DNA of 64,000 nt, taken from positions 558,001 through 622,000 of the forward strand of contig NZ_BJUZ01000002.1 in NCBI RefSeq assembly GCF_007988885.1, written 5' to 3'. Below are positions 18,053 to 27,255 of this stretch, one piece after another; position 1 is the stretch's first letter, and the number at the start of each line of letters is the position of its first letter. Position numbers and translations under genes: made by a program. This stretch comes from Gluconobacter wancherniae NBRC 103581 (lineage in GTDB: Bacteria > Pseudomonadota > Alphaproteobacteria > Acetobacterales > Acetobacteraceae). Below the pieces are notes generated by a model. The model had not been told where the DNA came from. It made no database searches and was given only the letters and a program-made list of their open reading frames with translations.

Positions 18053-19369
18053 GTGTCCCAGATTGCTGTCCCGTCGTTTTTATCATCCGGCGTTCAGACC
18101 GGTTCTGTCGCGACCATTTCCCAGCAGATCGCTACAGACGACCGGTTTAGGGACTTTCTCGCCAGCTACACGGAAAAAAAGCTCAAATCTCCGGCACCTG
18201 TTCCTCAGCCTGAAAAGACTACTGCGTCTGAGCAGAGGCCCAGTTCAGATTCTGTAGTAAAAAAAACAGCTGTCGCTGAGCGTTTACCAAGTTCAAAAGA
18301 TCAAGGTGCTCATACGTCGTCCGTGAATGCACAATCGCAGGTTAAAGTTGCAACCACCACTGCAAGTGGCAAGAGCACGGCATCTCACTTTCCTTTGTCT
18401 TCTTCGGCTGGCCACGAAGAACTCAGTTCTGGGAGTTCGATAGGTGACAAAGCCGAGCAGATGCCAGCTTCCCAATTGCAGGAAGCGTCCCAGGAACCAG
18501 AAGAAAATCCTCTTTCATCTAAGAAAAACTCTCTTTCAGTATCTACTATTTCTGGAGATATGAAAACATCTGTTTTTGGTAACTCCGCCGATACAGGAAG
18601 TACTGTCTCAGTGCCTGTAGAGGAGGCGGGTTTTTCGAATTTATCGAAAATCGATATTGAGCCTTCTTATGATGAAAATAAAGAAATTTCATCAATAAAC
18701 GTTTCTGATAAAATAAGTAAAGAAAATAATTCAGGATCTTCTTTTGTTGTTTTTGATGATACTTTAAATAATTCAAATTATTCTATTTTTGATTCTAGAA
18801 AAGAAACGGAAGAATTCAAAGCAACTGATTTTGATGATAATTTAAATCAGTCCAATGGCGCAGAAGATAAGGGTGTTCACGATCTAAAGGACGCACGCGC
18901 TCTCGATGAGAGTGCTGCGCGTTCAGACGGGCAGATAGAACTGAAACATCAGATCACGGACGCAGACGCTAAAACGCGTCTCGAGCTTGATCTGGGCTTG
19001 CAGGGCCGTCTTCATATTGAAGTGGCGCAGTCAGGAAGTGGGGAACGTCACATTCGTATCGATGCTGACAACTACCATGTTCTTGAAAGCATCAAAGACG
19101 ATAGCAATACGCTCCTGTCGTCTCTTTCTCAGATGCAACAAATTCTCCCCGTTCAGCAAGCGCAGTCAGTGCCTCCGTATGATCTGCAGTTTGGCCTTAT
19201 AGGATCCAATGTGGCTGGAGGTGGGAATGGCGATGCTCAACAGGGCTCGTCCAAAAATTCGGGTGGAGATCGCTCGCATACAGGGGAGGGTTTCTCATCT
19301 GACGATGGGGCGCCTCCAATTCGTTCGTCGCGCAGCATGATGCGCGGTGCCATTGATCTTACAGTTTAA
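18053..19369 (+). CDS. fliK: FliK-like flagellar hook-length control protein
   Basis: 438 residues from GTG at 18053, selected because GGAGGAGAG lies at 18038-18046. Most of the protein is a low-complexity Ser/Glu/Lys/Asp linker, as in FliK molecular rulers; the stretch 18620-18860 is very A+T-rich. A compact C-terminal region (LELDLGLQGRLHIEVAQ...HIRIDADNYHVLESI) resembles the Flg_hook domain that signals the export switch, and the tail is Gly/Ser/Asn-rich. Identity is supported mostly by this pattern and by the flgD gene 12 bp downstream. Similarity outside the C-terminal domain cannot be judged by eye. Confidence 0.7.
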   Translation: MSQIAVPSFLSSGVQTGSVATISQQIATDDRFRDFLASYTEKKLKSPAPVPQPEKTTASEQRPSSDSVVKKTAVAERLPSSKDQGAHTSSVNAQSQVKVATTTASGKSTASHFPLSSSAGHEELSSGSSIGDKAEQMPASQLQEASQEPEENPLSSKKNSLSVSTISGDMKTSVFGNSADTGSTVSVPVEEAGFSNLSKIDIEPSYDENKEISSINVSDKISKENNSGSSFVVFDDTLNNSNYSIFDSRKETEEFKATDFDDNLNQSNGAEDKGVHDLKDARALDESAARSDGQIELKHQITDADAKTRLELDLGLQGRLHIEVAQSGSGERHIRIDADNYHVLESIKDDSNTLLSSLSQMQQILPVQQAQSVPPYDLQFGLIGSNVAGGGNGDAQQGSSKNSGGDRSHTGEGFSSDDGAPPIRSSRSMMRGAIDLTV

Positions 19370-19381
19370 GGTTTATCAGAA

Positions 19382-20116
19382 ATGGTTTCTGCGACATCTT
19401 CAAGTTCGATATCCTCCTTATCCCTGCTGGCAAAGGCATCGGCTGCAGCCCAGAAGAGCGCGGCCGCGGCTGCGACGACATCCAGCAGCACGACAGCAAG
19501 CAGTGCCGCTGGGAGCGCTCTTTCTTCCCTTACGGGCAATTTTAATCAGTTTCTGACCTTGTTAACGGCACAACTACAGCATCAGGATCCCAGTAACCCG
19601 ATGAGTACGGATAATTTCACAAGTGAAATTGCCCAATTCGCCGGTGTGCAGCAGCAGGTCCAGGCGAACACTAACCTGAGTACGCTAATTTCGGCGACGC
19701 AAAGCAGTCAGATGACGTCGGCTATCGGACTGATTGGTCAGACGACATCTGCGACGACATCGACATTGCCATTGCAGAACAGCACGGCATCCGTGTCGTT
19801 CAATGCTCCCGCGGCTGGTCCTATTGCAATTGCTGTCTCCAATTCCACGGGTACGGTGGTAAAGACCGCAACGCTTAATGCTGCTGCGGGTCTGAATACG
19901 TGGACCTGGAATGGCGTAACTGATGACGGCACTCAGATGAGCGACGGGCAATATAGTGTCGCCGTTCAGGCTGCGTCGGGAAGTGACAGTGTCGCGTTGG
20001 ATACGACTGTAAGCGGCAAGGTTACCGGCATTTCCAAAACGGCATCGGGTATCGACGTAAATATGGGCGCTTCTGCTATCGATATCGACGACTTGACTGG
20101 TTTTTCTGGAAGTTGA
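19382..20116 (+). CDS. flgD: FlgD, hook-cap scaffolding protein
   Basis: 244 residues. Hook assembly uses FlgD as a cap that is later removed. After a Ser/Ala-rich N terminus comes the conserved FLTLLTAQLQHQDPSNP and EIAQFAGVQQQ segment of the FlgD N-terminal domain, then an Ig-like/tudor region with GLNTWTWNGVTDDGTQMSDGQY. The AAGG ribosome site overlaps the end of the fliK-like gene. It is coupled to it and separated from fliF by about 180 bp. Confidence 0.93.
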   Translation: MVSATSSSSISSLSLLAKASAAAQKSAAAAATTSSSTTASSAAGSALSSLTGNFNQFLTLLTAQLQHQDPSNPMSTDNFTSEIAQFAGVQQQVQANTNLSTLISATQSSQMTSAIGLIGQTTSATTSTLPLQNSTASVSFNAPAAGPIAIAVSNSTGTVVKTATLNAAAGLNTWTWNGVTDDGTQMSDGQYSVAVQAASGSDSVALDTTVSGKVTGISKTASGIDVNMGASAIDIDDLTGFSGS

Positions 20117-20293
20117 GAATTTCCAAGATTTTTGAGGCTTTGTTAGCTGAATATTAATCTTTTTTGACCAAAACTACCTTTCCGGAGAGGCAAAAGCAGG
20201 AAGTGATGCGGTATTCATGAGGGAATTTCCTAATCCCACGAGACTGGCACCATTTTCTGAGGTCACTGCAATTTCCGAATGGGGAGGCGTCTG

Positions 20294-21961
20294 GTGAAGG
20301 CGGTGTTGGAGAACCTGCGGCAGTTAGGATTGCCCCGATTGGCCGCCTTGGGTGGTGTCGGAGTGGCTATGCTGCTGCTGTTGGGTGTTCTGGTGATGCA
20401 CGGGGCCTCATCTGCGGACAGCTTGCTGTATCGAGATTTGGATGCGCATGAGGCAGGCGAAATTGTCGAACAGCTCACTAAATCGCATATCAGCTATTCA
20501 CTGAAGGATCAGGGTAATACCATTCTTGTGTCGGAAGCTGATGTCGCGAGGGCGCGCCTCCTTCTCGCTAAGAGTGGTCTTCCATCTGGGGGATCAGTCG
20601 GCTACGAAATTTTCGATAAAGCCAATGGTTTTACCGCCACGCAGTTTGAGCAGACGATTAATGAAACCCGTGCAATGGAAGGCGAGTTAGAGCGCTCAAT
20701 TCGTCTTATAAACGGGGTTCAAAACGCACGTGTGCACCTTGTATTAAGGCATAGAGAACTTTTCTCCACTGATGAGCAGGGTGCTCAAGCGAGCGTTTTA
20801 CTCTCCATGAGAGGAGGGCGGCGGCTCGATGCCGAGAGCGTATCGGCTATTGTGAATCTTGTCTCTGCTGCAGTGCCTGGCCTTGAAGCCCGCAACATAT
20901 CTCTTATCGATAATCACGGACACGTTCTTCTTAAAGAAGGTGCCGGGATGGCTGGTGGTGGTGAAAGCCTAGAAGAACAGCGTCAGGCGCTGGAACAGCG
21001 TGTCGCGCGATCCGTCGAAGACATTCTGGGATCATCAGTGGGTGCGGGTCATATTCGTGTGGAGGCGAATGTGGCCATGAATAATGATCATGTTCGCGAG
21101 ACTCAGGAGCGATATGATCCAGACCAGCAAGTTCTGAGGTCTCAGCAGACGAAATCGGAAAAAAGCATCAATACGCAGGGTAATACGTCAACGACTGTTA
21201 CTAATAATTTGCCAAATGCAAACGCTGGCCAAGCACAGAATGGCAGCCAGAGTACACGCCAAGAACAGACGGACAATTACGAAATTGGAAAAACCGTAAG
21301 AACTGTTCTTCAGGACCAACCGAAAATAGCTCGCCTCAGCGTTGCCGTAATGGTCGATGGCATTACGCAAGTCGATAATAAAGGCAAAGCAACGTGGGCA
21401 CCGAGAGACGCTCAGGAGCTCGCTCGTCTCACGGATCTTACAAAGAGTGCGATAGGCTTCGATCAGTCGCGCGGAGATGTGGTAACGGTCATGTCGATGA
21501 AGTTTGTTGATGTGATTGAAGCCACACCTGCTGACGAGGCTAAAATTTTTGGTATAAAATTCAGTCATTCGGATGAAATGCAAGCAGCAAGACTAGGACT
21601 GTTTTCCTTATGCCTTTTACTCGTGCTGTTCTTTGTTGTCAGGCCACTGATGAAGCCGCCTTCCGATCGTGAAACATCAAAATTACTAGAGAAAAATAAC
21701 GGAGTATTAGATAATAATTCCGATCAATTTCCATCAATATCGCGCCCTGTGATTAATAGTCCAGATGCTCTTCTGCCTGTGTCATATCAAGGTGATAATG
21801 CTCTTGTCGTATCTGAGCCAGAAACTGTCCATGTGAATGGAGTAGAAGGGCGAATTAAAGCATCTTCTGTTCAAAAAGTTATGGAATTAGTAGAAATGCA
21901 TCCAAGCGAAAGCATTGCGATGATGCGCGGGTGGATGATGCCTGAGCAGGGTGTGCACTAA
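20294..21961 (+). CDS. fliF: FliF, flagellar MS-ring protein
   Basis: 555 residues from GTG at 20294, preferred over the ATG at 20279 because GGGGAGG (20281-20287) sits 6 nt upstream. Forms the inner-membrane MS ring on which the rotor and export apparatus assemble. N-terminal helix (about 15-35), ring-building motifs (LLYRDLDAHEAGEIVEQL, FTATQFEQTINETRAMEGELERSI), and a second helix near residue 435-455 are present, followed by a cytoplasmic tail that should bind FliG. Codon use becomes A+T-rich towards the 3' end. Confidence 0.96.
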   Translation: MKAVLENLRQLGLPRLAALGGVGVAMLLLLGVLVMHGASSADSLLYRDLDAHEAGEIVEQLTKSHISYSLKDQGNTILVSEADVARARLLLAKSGLPSGGSVGYEIFDKANGFTATQFEQTINETRAMEGELERSIRLINGVQNARVHLVLRHRELFSTDEQGAQASVLLSMRGGRRLDAESVSAIVNLVSAAVPGLEARNISLIDNHGHVLLKEGAGMAGGGESLEEQRQALEQRVARSVEDILGSSVGAGHIRVEANVAMNNDHVRETQERYDPDQQVLRSQQTKSEKSINTQGNTSTTVTNNLPNANAGQAQNGSQSTRQEQTDNYEIGKTVRTVLQDQPKIARLSVAVMVDGITQVDNKGKATWAPRDAQELARLTDLTKSAIGFDQSRGDVVTVMSMKFVDVIEATPADEAKIFGIKFSHSDEMQAARLGLFSLCLLLVLFFVVRPLMKPPSDRETSKLLEKNNGVLDNNSDQFPSISRPVINSPDALLPVSYQGDNALVVSEPETVHVNGVEGRIKASSVQKVMELVEMHPSESIAMMRGWMMPEQGVH

Positions 21962-21963
21962 GC

Positions 21964-22971
21964 ATGATGAAGTTAGCAATCACGGGAGCTCAAAAAGCTG
22001 CCATCCTTATGATGACTCTTGGGGAAGAGCATTGTGCGCGCCTCTTTGAGCAAATGCATGAGGAGGAAATTCGAGAAATTTCCAGCGCGATGTCTCAACT
22101 AGGTATGATTTCTGCAGATATTGTCGAGGGCGTCTGCCAAGAATTTAGTAAGGGTCTTGGCTCTGCAGAAATTTTAGTAGGTGATCTGGATACTACAGAG
22201 CGGCTGTTGAAGAATACTTTGCCTGCAGGTCGTGCTGTCGCAATCATGGAAGAAATTCGTGGTCCAGCCGGTCGTACGATGTGGGATAAGCTTGGAAATG
22301 TATCGGAAACAGTTCTTGCGAATTATCTTCGAAATGAATATCCGCAAACAGTAGCTGTTATTTTAAGCAAAATTAAAGCTAGTCATGCGGCAAAAGTTCT
22401 TGCTTTGTTGCCTGAAGATTTTTCACTAGAAGTCATGACAAGAATGTTGCGGACGGAAAATATTCAAAAGGGTGTCCTTAGAAGTGTAGAACAGACATTA
22501 CGTTCTGAGTTTGTTTCTAATTTGCCGCGTGGATCATGGCGCGATAGTCATGAAATTCTCGCTGATATTTTCAATAATTTCGATCGACGTGTAGAAGCTC
22601 GCTTCATGACTGCTCTAGAAGAGCGGAGTCATGAAGATGCAGAACGTATTCGTGGCTTGATGTTTACATTTGATGAGCTTTCCAAGCTTTCTCGCGAAGG
22701 TATGGGAAATCTATTGGGGCAGATTAATAGGGAAAGCCTACCTATCGCGTTGAAGGGAGCGAGTGACACAGTCAGGCAAGCATTCCTTTCTGCAATGTCT
22801 GAAAGAGCGGGTAGGATTTTAGCCGAGGAAATTTCTTCCTTAGGGCCGGTACGCGTGAAAGATGTAGATATCGCTCAAAATGAAATTATCTTGGTAGCAA
22901 AAGATATGCTTGATCGAGGAGAGATTGATCTTCTTGATCAGCAACAGCCAGGTAACGAGATGATATTATGA
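21964..22971 (+). CDS. fliG: FliG, flagellar motor switch protein
   Basis: 335 residues, normal length. Couples the rotor to MotA through its C-terminal domain and to FliF through the N-terminal domain. AILMMTLGEEHCARLFEQM, the PQTVAVILSKIKASHAAKVLALLP armadillo motif and the C-terminal MFTFDELSKLSREGMGNLL charged helix region are clear. It begins 2 bp after fliF and overlaps the next gene by 4 bp. Confidence 0.96.
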   Translation: MMKLAITGAQKAAILMMTLGEEHCARLFEQMHEEEIREISSAMSQLGMISADIVEGVCQEFSKGLGSAEILVGDLDTTERLLKNTLPAGRAVAIMEEIRGPAGRTMWDKLGNVSETVLANYLRNEYPQTVAVILSKIKASHAAKVLALLPEDFSLEVMTRMLRTENIQKGVLRSVEQTLRSEFVSNLPRGSWRDSHEILADIFNNFDRRVEARFMTALEERSHEDAERIRGLMFTFDELSKLSREGMGNLLGQINRESLPIALKGASDTVRQAFLSAMSERAGRILAEEISSLGPVRVKDVDIAQNEIILVAKDMLDRGEIDLLDQQQPGNEMIL

Positions 22972-23633
22972 TTGGAGCTGGCTTTTCTAGAAATGGTCGC
23001 GTTGAGGGGGTATTATATGCTGAAGACTTTAGTATTGACAATAAAAATGAACATCAGGAATTAGAAACCGTAAATATTGAAGAAGAAATAGAAAAATGTA
23101 TTTTTAATGAAGATGATTTACTCAAAGCTAGGCAACAAGGAATTTTAGAGGGATTAGAAAAATCTAAAATTTTGTTAGAAGAAGAAAGAAAAAAATGGGA
23201 AAGTTCTATAGAAAAAGAAACTTCTATTTTTTTAGAGAAAATTTCCCTTTCTGTTGAAAGTATTATTGGAGAAAATATAAAACATGTTTCATCTACAATA
23301 ATTTCTTCGATTGTAGCTTTGTTTCCATCTCGCTTAAATGCGTATGGTACGATAGAAATTTCGAATTTAGTATCACATCTTATGCCAATATTAAAGCGTG
23401 CTACACATATTTCAGTTACTGCTGCTGAGAATGAAGTTGGACAAATTGAGAAATTTTGTCGTTCCTCAGGTGTAACTAACATAGAGTGTATATTACGTGA
23501 AGATATGGCTCCGGGGGATTTTCAAATATCGTGGCCTGATGGCATGGCTTTCAGGCTGGGTGAAGAATTATCAGCTGCGCTATTAAATTCTTTATTGCCA
23601 TTACCCGTCCCAAAAAACTTACAACAAAGCTGA
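22968..23633 (+). CDS. fliH: FliH-like flagellar assembly protein
   Basis: 221 residues, ATGA overlap with fliG. Position between fliG and fliN, a Glu/Lys-rich central coiled coil (about residues 40-90) and a C-terminal domain of V-ATPase E-subunit/FliH type support a role as regulator of the export ATPase FliI. Primary sequence similarity to canonical FliH is weak. The gene is extremely A+T-rich: bases 23221-23280 contain only 14 G or C in 60. No fliI lies next to it. Confidence 0.65.
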   Translation: MIGAGFSRNGRVEGVLYAEDFSIDNKNEHQELETVNIEEEIEKCIFNEDDLLKARQQGILEGLEKSKILLEEERKKWESSIEKETSIFLEKISLSVESIIGENIKHVSSTIISSIVALFPSRLNAYGTIEISNLVSHLMPILKRATHISVTAAENEVGQIEKFCRSSGVTNIECILREDMAPGDFQISWPDGMAFRLGEELSAALLNSLLPLPVPKNLQQS

Positions 23634-23643
23634 GGTAATAAAT

Positions 23644-23979
23644 ATGAGCGATCTTGAAAAAGATGAATTTACTACGAGCGAAGAGCAGAAAAAATCGGAG
23701 TTGAGCGTAGATTCGCCGCGTTTCGCGCATGATTTGGAAGCAATTTATGACATTCCTGTAACTGTAAGCGCCGTTTTGGGGCGAACAACGATGCAGGTCA
23801 GTCAACTATTAAAACTTGGCCGCGGTGCTGTTGTGGAGTTGGATAGAAAGATAGGAGATTCGATAGATATAATGGTTAATAATAGATTGATTGCTAGGGG
23901 GGAGGTTGTAATGGTTGACGATTCACGGCTTGGTGTAACAATGACGGAGATAATAAAGACAGAAAAAATAAATAATTGA
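23644..23979 (+). CDS. fliN: FliN, flagellar motor switch protein
   Basis: 111 residues. A single SpoA/SurfaceE domain (residues about 35-108) with the FliN pattern IPVTVSAVLGRTTMQVSQLLKLGRG and VNNRLIARGEVVMVDDSRLGVTMTEI. It builds the C ring with FliG and FliM and binds FliH. It follows the FliH-like gene by 10 bp. Confidence 0.95.
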   Translation: MSDLEKDEFTTSEEQKKSELSVDSPRFAHDLEAIYDIPVTVSAVLGRTTMQVSQLLKLGRGAVVELDRKIGDSIDIMVNNRLIARGEVVMVDDSRLGVTMTEIIKTEKINN

Positions 23980-24035
23980 ATGATTGTATAGTAATATTTT
24001 AATTATAATTTTATCTTCCTTCTAGGAATAGGTTT

Positions 24036-26183
24036 GTGAACGAATTGCAAACTAAGCTCTCTACATTCCAAGGTGGAGCAGCAGTTTCTGGGGTATTGCA
24101 GAAAATAAATTTATCCCCTTGGGTAACAACGGGCCGTAAGTGGATGCCTGGATCTGATGTGGGGCTTGCCTTAGCTGTGGCGGCGCTCCTGTCGGTTTTG
24201 GTCTTGCCACTTCCCACTTTTATACTAGATGTTGGATTATCTTTATCAATAACTGCATCCGTTCTCGTTTTGATGGTTGCGCTTTTTCTTAAAAGACCTT
24301 TAGATTTTACGTCGTTTCCTACGCTTCTTCTTTTGACAACTTTACTTCGACTCTCATTAGAGGTTGCAACAACTCGTTTAATATTAAGTCATGGGTACGA
24401 GGGGATTTACGCAGCAGGCCATGTTGTCGCGGCTTTTGGCGGCTTCTTAATGGGAGGCGATGTCGTCATTGGAGCTATTCTATTTGCGATACTTTTGGTC
24501 GTGAATTTTATGGTTATTACCAAAGGATCTGGTCGTATCGCCGAGGTTGCGGCACGTTTCTCGTTGGATGCAATGCCAGGAAAGCAAATGGCAATTGACG
24601 CCGAACTGTCGTCTGGTGCGATTAATGATAAGGTCGCGAGAATTCGGCGTAAAGAACTGGAAGAAGAAAGTGGATTTTACGGTGCAATGGATGGCGCTGC
24701 TAAATTTGTACGCGGAGATGCCATTGCTAGTCTGATCATCACAGCCATAAACATTGTTGGTGGTTTGGCTATTGGAGTTGGCCGTCATGGGATGTCCGTA
24801 AGCGACGCTGCTGCGGCTTTTACGACGCTCACTATTGGTGATGGCTTGGTTTCTCAGATTCCAGCGCTTCTAGTTTCTACAGCATCCGGCATTGTGGTCA
24901 CGAAGGGTGGAACAGAAGGAGCGGCGGACGTAACGCTGGTGCGTCAATTGGGAGGAAATCCTAAGCCTTTGGCTCTGGCGGCTGGGTCAGCGTTCGTATT
25001 GGCTTTAATGCCGGGTTTACCGCTATTGCCCTTTTTGGCTCTTTCTTTGCTTGCTGGCGCTGGGGCATGGGTGCGACACAAGTCACCTATTGTTAATGTC
25101 GATGATGAGGGCGATGCGGTTGCCCTTCCTGTTCAAACCAGTTCTGAGACGCCCATTTCAGAAAGTTTACGGGTAGATCTTTTGAAGTTGGAGTTAGGCT
25201 TTAACCTGCTTACAATTGCTAGCGGAGAGGAATCCCGCCTTACAGAGCAAATTAAAATTTTACGCCGGACTATTGCTAGTGAAATGGGCTTTATTCTGCC
25301 CCCTGTCCGCATTCAAGATAACCTTCAACTAGCCCCAGACCGATACTCGGTGCGAATACGGGAAATAGAAGTTGGGCAAGGTGATATCCAAGTCAATAAA
25401 CTGTTGGCCATGGATCCTAGAGGTGGAGAGCCGGATCTTGTTGGGCAGAGTACTCAGGAGCCTGCGTTTGGCTTGCCCGCAAGATGGATAGACCAAGGTT
25501 TACGTGAGAGTGCGCTTGTCAAAGGATATACGGTCGTGGATCCGACTAGTGTGGTCGTAACTCATTTGACCGAACTTGTTAGAGAAAATATGTCGGAGCT
25601 TCTCTCCTATACGGAGACACAAAAGCTTTTGGATGAGATGCCGAGAGAGCAGCAAAAGCTAGTCTTGGATCTTGTGCCATCTCAAATATCTGTAAGTTCT
25701 TTGCAGAGAGTTCTTCAGGCGCTTCTTTCTGAGAGGATTTCCATACGAGATATTTCCAGTATTCTTGAAGCTTTGCAAGAAGCATGTGGGCAAGGAATTA
25801 AGAGTATTCCTTCTTTATATTCTCATGTTCGTGTGAGGTTGTGTAGGCAAATTAGTGCTTCCGTGAGTGGGCCGAATGGGTACATACCCATTATTACTCT
25901 TAGTCCAGAATGGGAGGTTTTATTTTCAGAAAATATGACTGGCCCTGCGGATGATCGTCAACCTGCGTTGCCTCCTTCAAAGTTGACTGAATTTGTTTCG
26001 AAACTTAAGCAGGCTATTGATAGTGCTATTTCTCAAGGAGAAACGCCTGTTTTGCTTGTAGCTGGAGGTTTGAGGCGTCCAGTTAGAGTAATAGTAGAAC
26101 GCATTCGGGCTTCTACTATGGTTTTGGCTCAAGCAGAAATATCAACAAAATCTAAAGTCCGTACTATCGGAATAATACAATAA
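24036..26183 (+). CDS. flhA: FlhA, flagellar export gate protein
   Basis: 715 residues from GTG at 24036 with AGGA upstream. Integral-membrane core of the flagellar type III export gate. About eight helices occupy the first 330 residues; the FHIPEP signature RIAEVAARFSLDAMPGKQMAIDAEL is intact, and the C-terminal cytoplasmic domain (from about residue 360) forms the nonameric docking ring, with the PPVRIQDNLQLAPDRYSVRI motif. Ends 1 bp before flhF. Confidence 0.97.
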   Translation: MNELQTKLSTFQGGAAVSGVLQKINLSPWVTTGRKWMPGSDVGLALAVAALLSVLVLPLPTFILDVGLSLSITASVLVLMVALFLKRPLDFTSFPTLLLLTTLLRLSLEVATTRLILSHGYEGIYAAGHVVAAFGGFLMGGDVVIGAILFAILLVVNFMVITKGSGRIAEVAARFSLDAMPGKQMAIDAELSSGAINDKVARIRRKELEEESGFYGAMDGAAKFVRGDAIASLIITAINIVGGLAIGVGRHGMSVSDAAAAFTTLTIGDGLVSQIPALLVSTASGIVVTKGGTEGAADVTLVRQLGGNPKPLALAAGSAFVLALMPGLPLLPFLALSLLAGAGAWVRHKSPIVNVDDEGDAVALPVQTSSETPISESLRVDLLKLELGFNLLTIASGEESRLTEQIKILRRTIASEMGFILPPVRIQDNLQLAPDRYSVRIREIEVGQGDIQVNKLLAMDPRGGEPDLVGQSTQEPAFGLPARWIDQGLRESALVKGYTVVDPTSVVVTHLTELVRENMSELLSYTETQKLLDEMPREQQKLVLDLVPSQISVSSLQRVLQALLSERISIRDISSILEALQEACGQGIKSIPSLYSHVRVRLCRQISASVSGPNGYIPIITLSPEWEVLFSENMTGPADDRQPALPPSKLTEFVSKLKQAIDSAISQGETPVLLVAGGLRRPVRVIVERIRASTMVLAQAEISTKSKVRTIGIIQ

Positions 26184-26184
26184 G

Positions 26185-27255
26185 ATGCGTATAAAATTAA
26201 TATGCGGCAAGACGATGCGGGCAGCTATGCTGGCGGTTAGTGAACAATTGGGTGAAGATGCTCTCATTCTTTCCACGCGCTCAATTGGCTCTCTTGGCTT
26301 TGAGATAACGGCTGCATTGGAAGTAGATGCATTAGATACTGAGATTTTATATCAAGATAGTGTTGCTTCTGAACTCCGAGAAGAAGATCATAATAATTTG
26401 TTTTCTTGGCATGGCGTTAAATTTCAAGATGAAAATTTGAGTCATTTGTCATTTTCAGACATATTGTTTCGCAATGTGGATATAAAGCCAAGTGATGGTC
26501 CGATAATAGTATGTGGTCCGCAAGGCGGTGGAAAGTCCGTCTATATTGCGAGATTAGCCGCTCGCATGGTTTTGGATGGTAAAAATCCCCTTATAATTAC
26601 AGTGGATAACGAAAAGGCTGGCGCTGTAGAGCAGTTAGCCGTTTGCACTAGATTGTTAAAAATTGATTTAGTGGTAGCCGATACAACGGATCTCGTCTCT
26701 CACATTTGTAAAAAAAATTATGGGATTAGGGAGATATTGATAGATACTCCAGGTGTATCAAATTTTGATTTTAAGGGAATGAATAATCTTCTACATCTTA
26801 AAAATGCTTCTAAAGGAGAGTTGCTTCTCGTCCATCCAGCTGGTGGAGATGTAGATGACACGCGGGAGGCCATCAGACGATATCGAGAGTTGGGAGTTAC
26901 CCGAATGGTTATCTCAAAGGTTGATGATGCACGACGTTTAGGTGGAGTTTTGCATGCAGCTATTGATGGGATAGCATTAGCGGAAGCCGGTATGAGTAAT
27001 TCGATTATTAATGGCTCGATTCCGCTAAATGCTATCTCGCTTCATGAAATAATGTCGGATCGCCGTGACTTCTTCCCTCCTCAGGTGCCTAAAGATATCT
27101 CTCGTGAGGTGAAAGGGCCAGACAAAGATCTAAGTGATGAACCTAGGTCCTCGGTATTTTTGCGCCAAAATGGTGCATTCAAAAAAAATGTATCTGCGTC
27201 CGGTGCTGTGGCATTGACCAAGCATATTGCAGCTCAGGCTTTGCGAAATGAGTGA
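26185..27255 (+). CDS. flhF: FlhF-like SRP-type GTPase, flagellar placement
   Basis: 356 residues. FlhF marks the pole and recruits the first flagellar components. N-terminal B-domain-like region (MRAAMLAVSEQLGEDALILSTR) is followed by an N/G GTPase domain with P-loop GPQGGGKS at 111-118, a DTPG element and SKVDD as the guanine-specificity motif. The P-loop differs from the more usual GPTGVGKTT. An extra C-terminal tail of about 60 residues follows the G domain. Its last bases overlap the flhG start. Confidence 0.88.
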   Translation: MRIKLICGKTMRAAMLAVSEQLGEDALILSTRSIGSLGFEITAALEVDALDTEILYQDSVASELREEDHNNLFSWHGVKFQDENLSHLSFSDILFRNVDIKPSDGPIIVCGPQGGGKSVYIARLAARMVLDGKNPLIITVDNEKAGAVEQLAVCTRLLKIDLVVADTTDLVSHICKKNYGIREILIDTPGVSNFDFKGMNNLLHLKNASKGELLLVHPAGGDVDDTREAIRRYRELGVTRMVISKVDDARRLGGVLHAAIDGIALAEAGMSNSIINGSIPLNAISLHEIMSDRRDFFPPQVPKDISREVKGPDKDLSDEPRSSVFLRQNGAFKKNVSASGAVALTKHIAAQALRNE

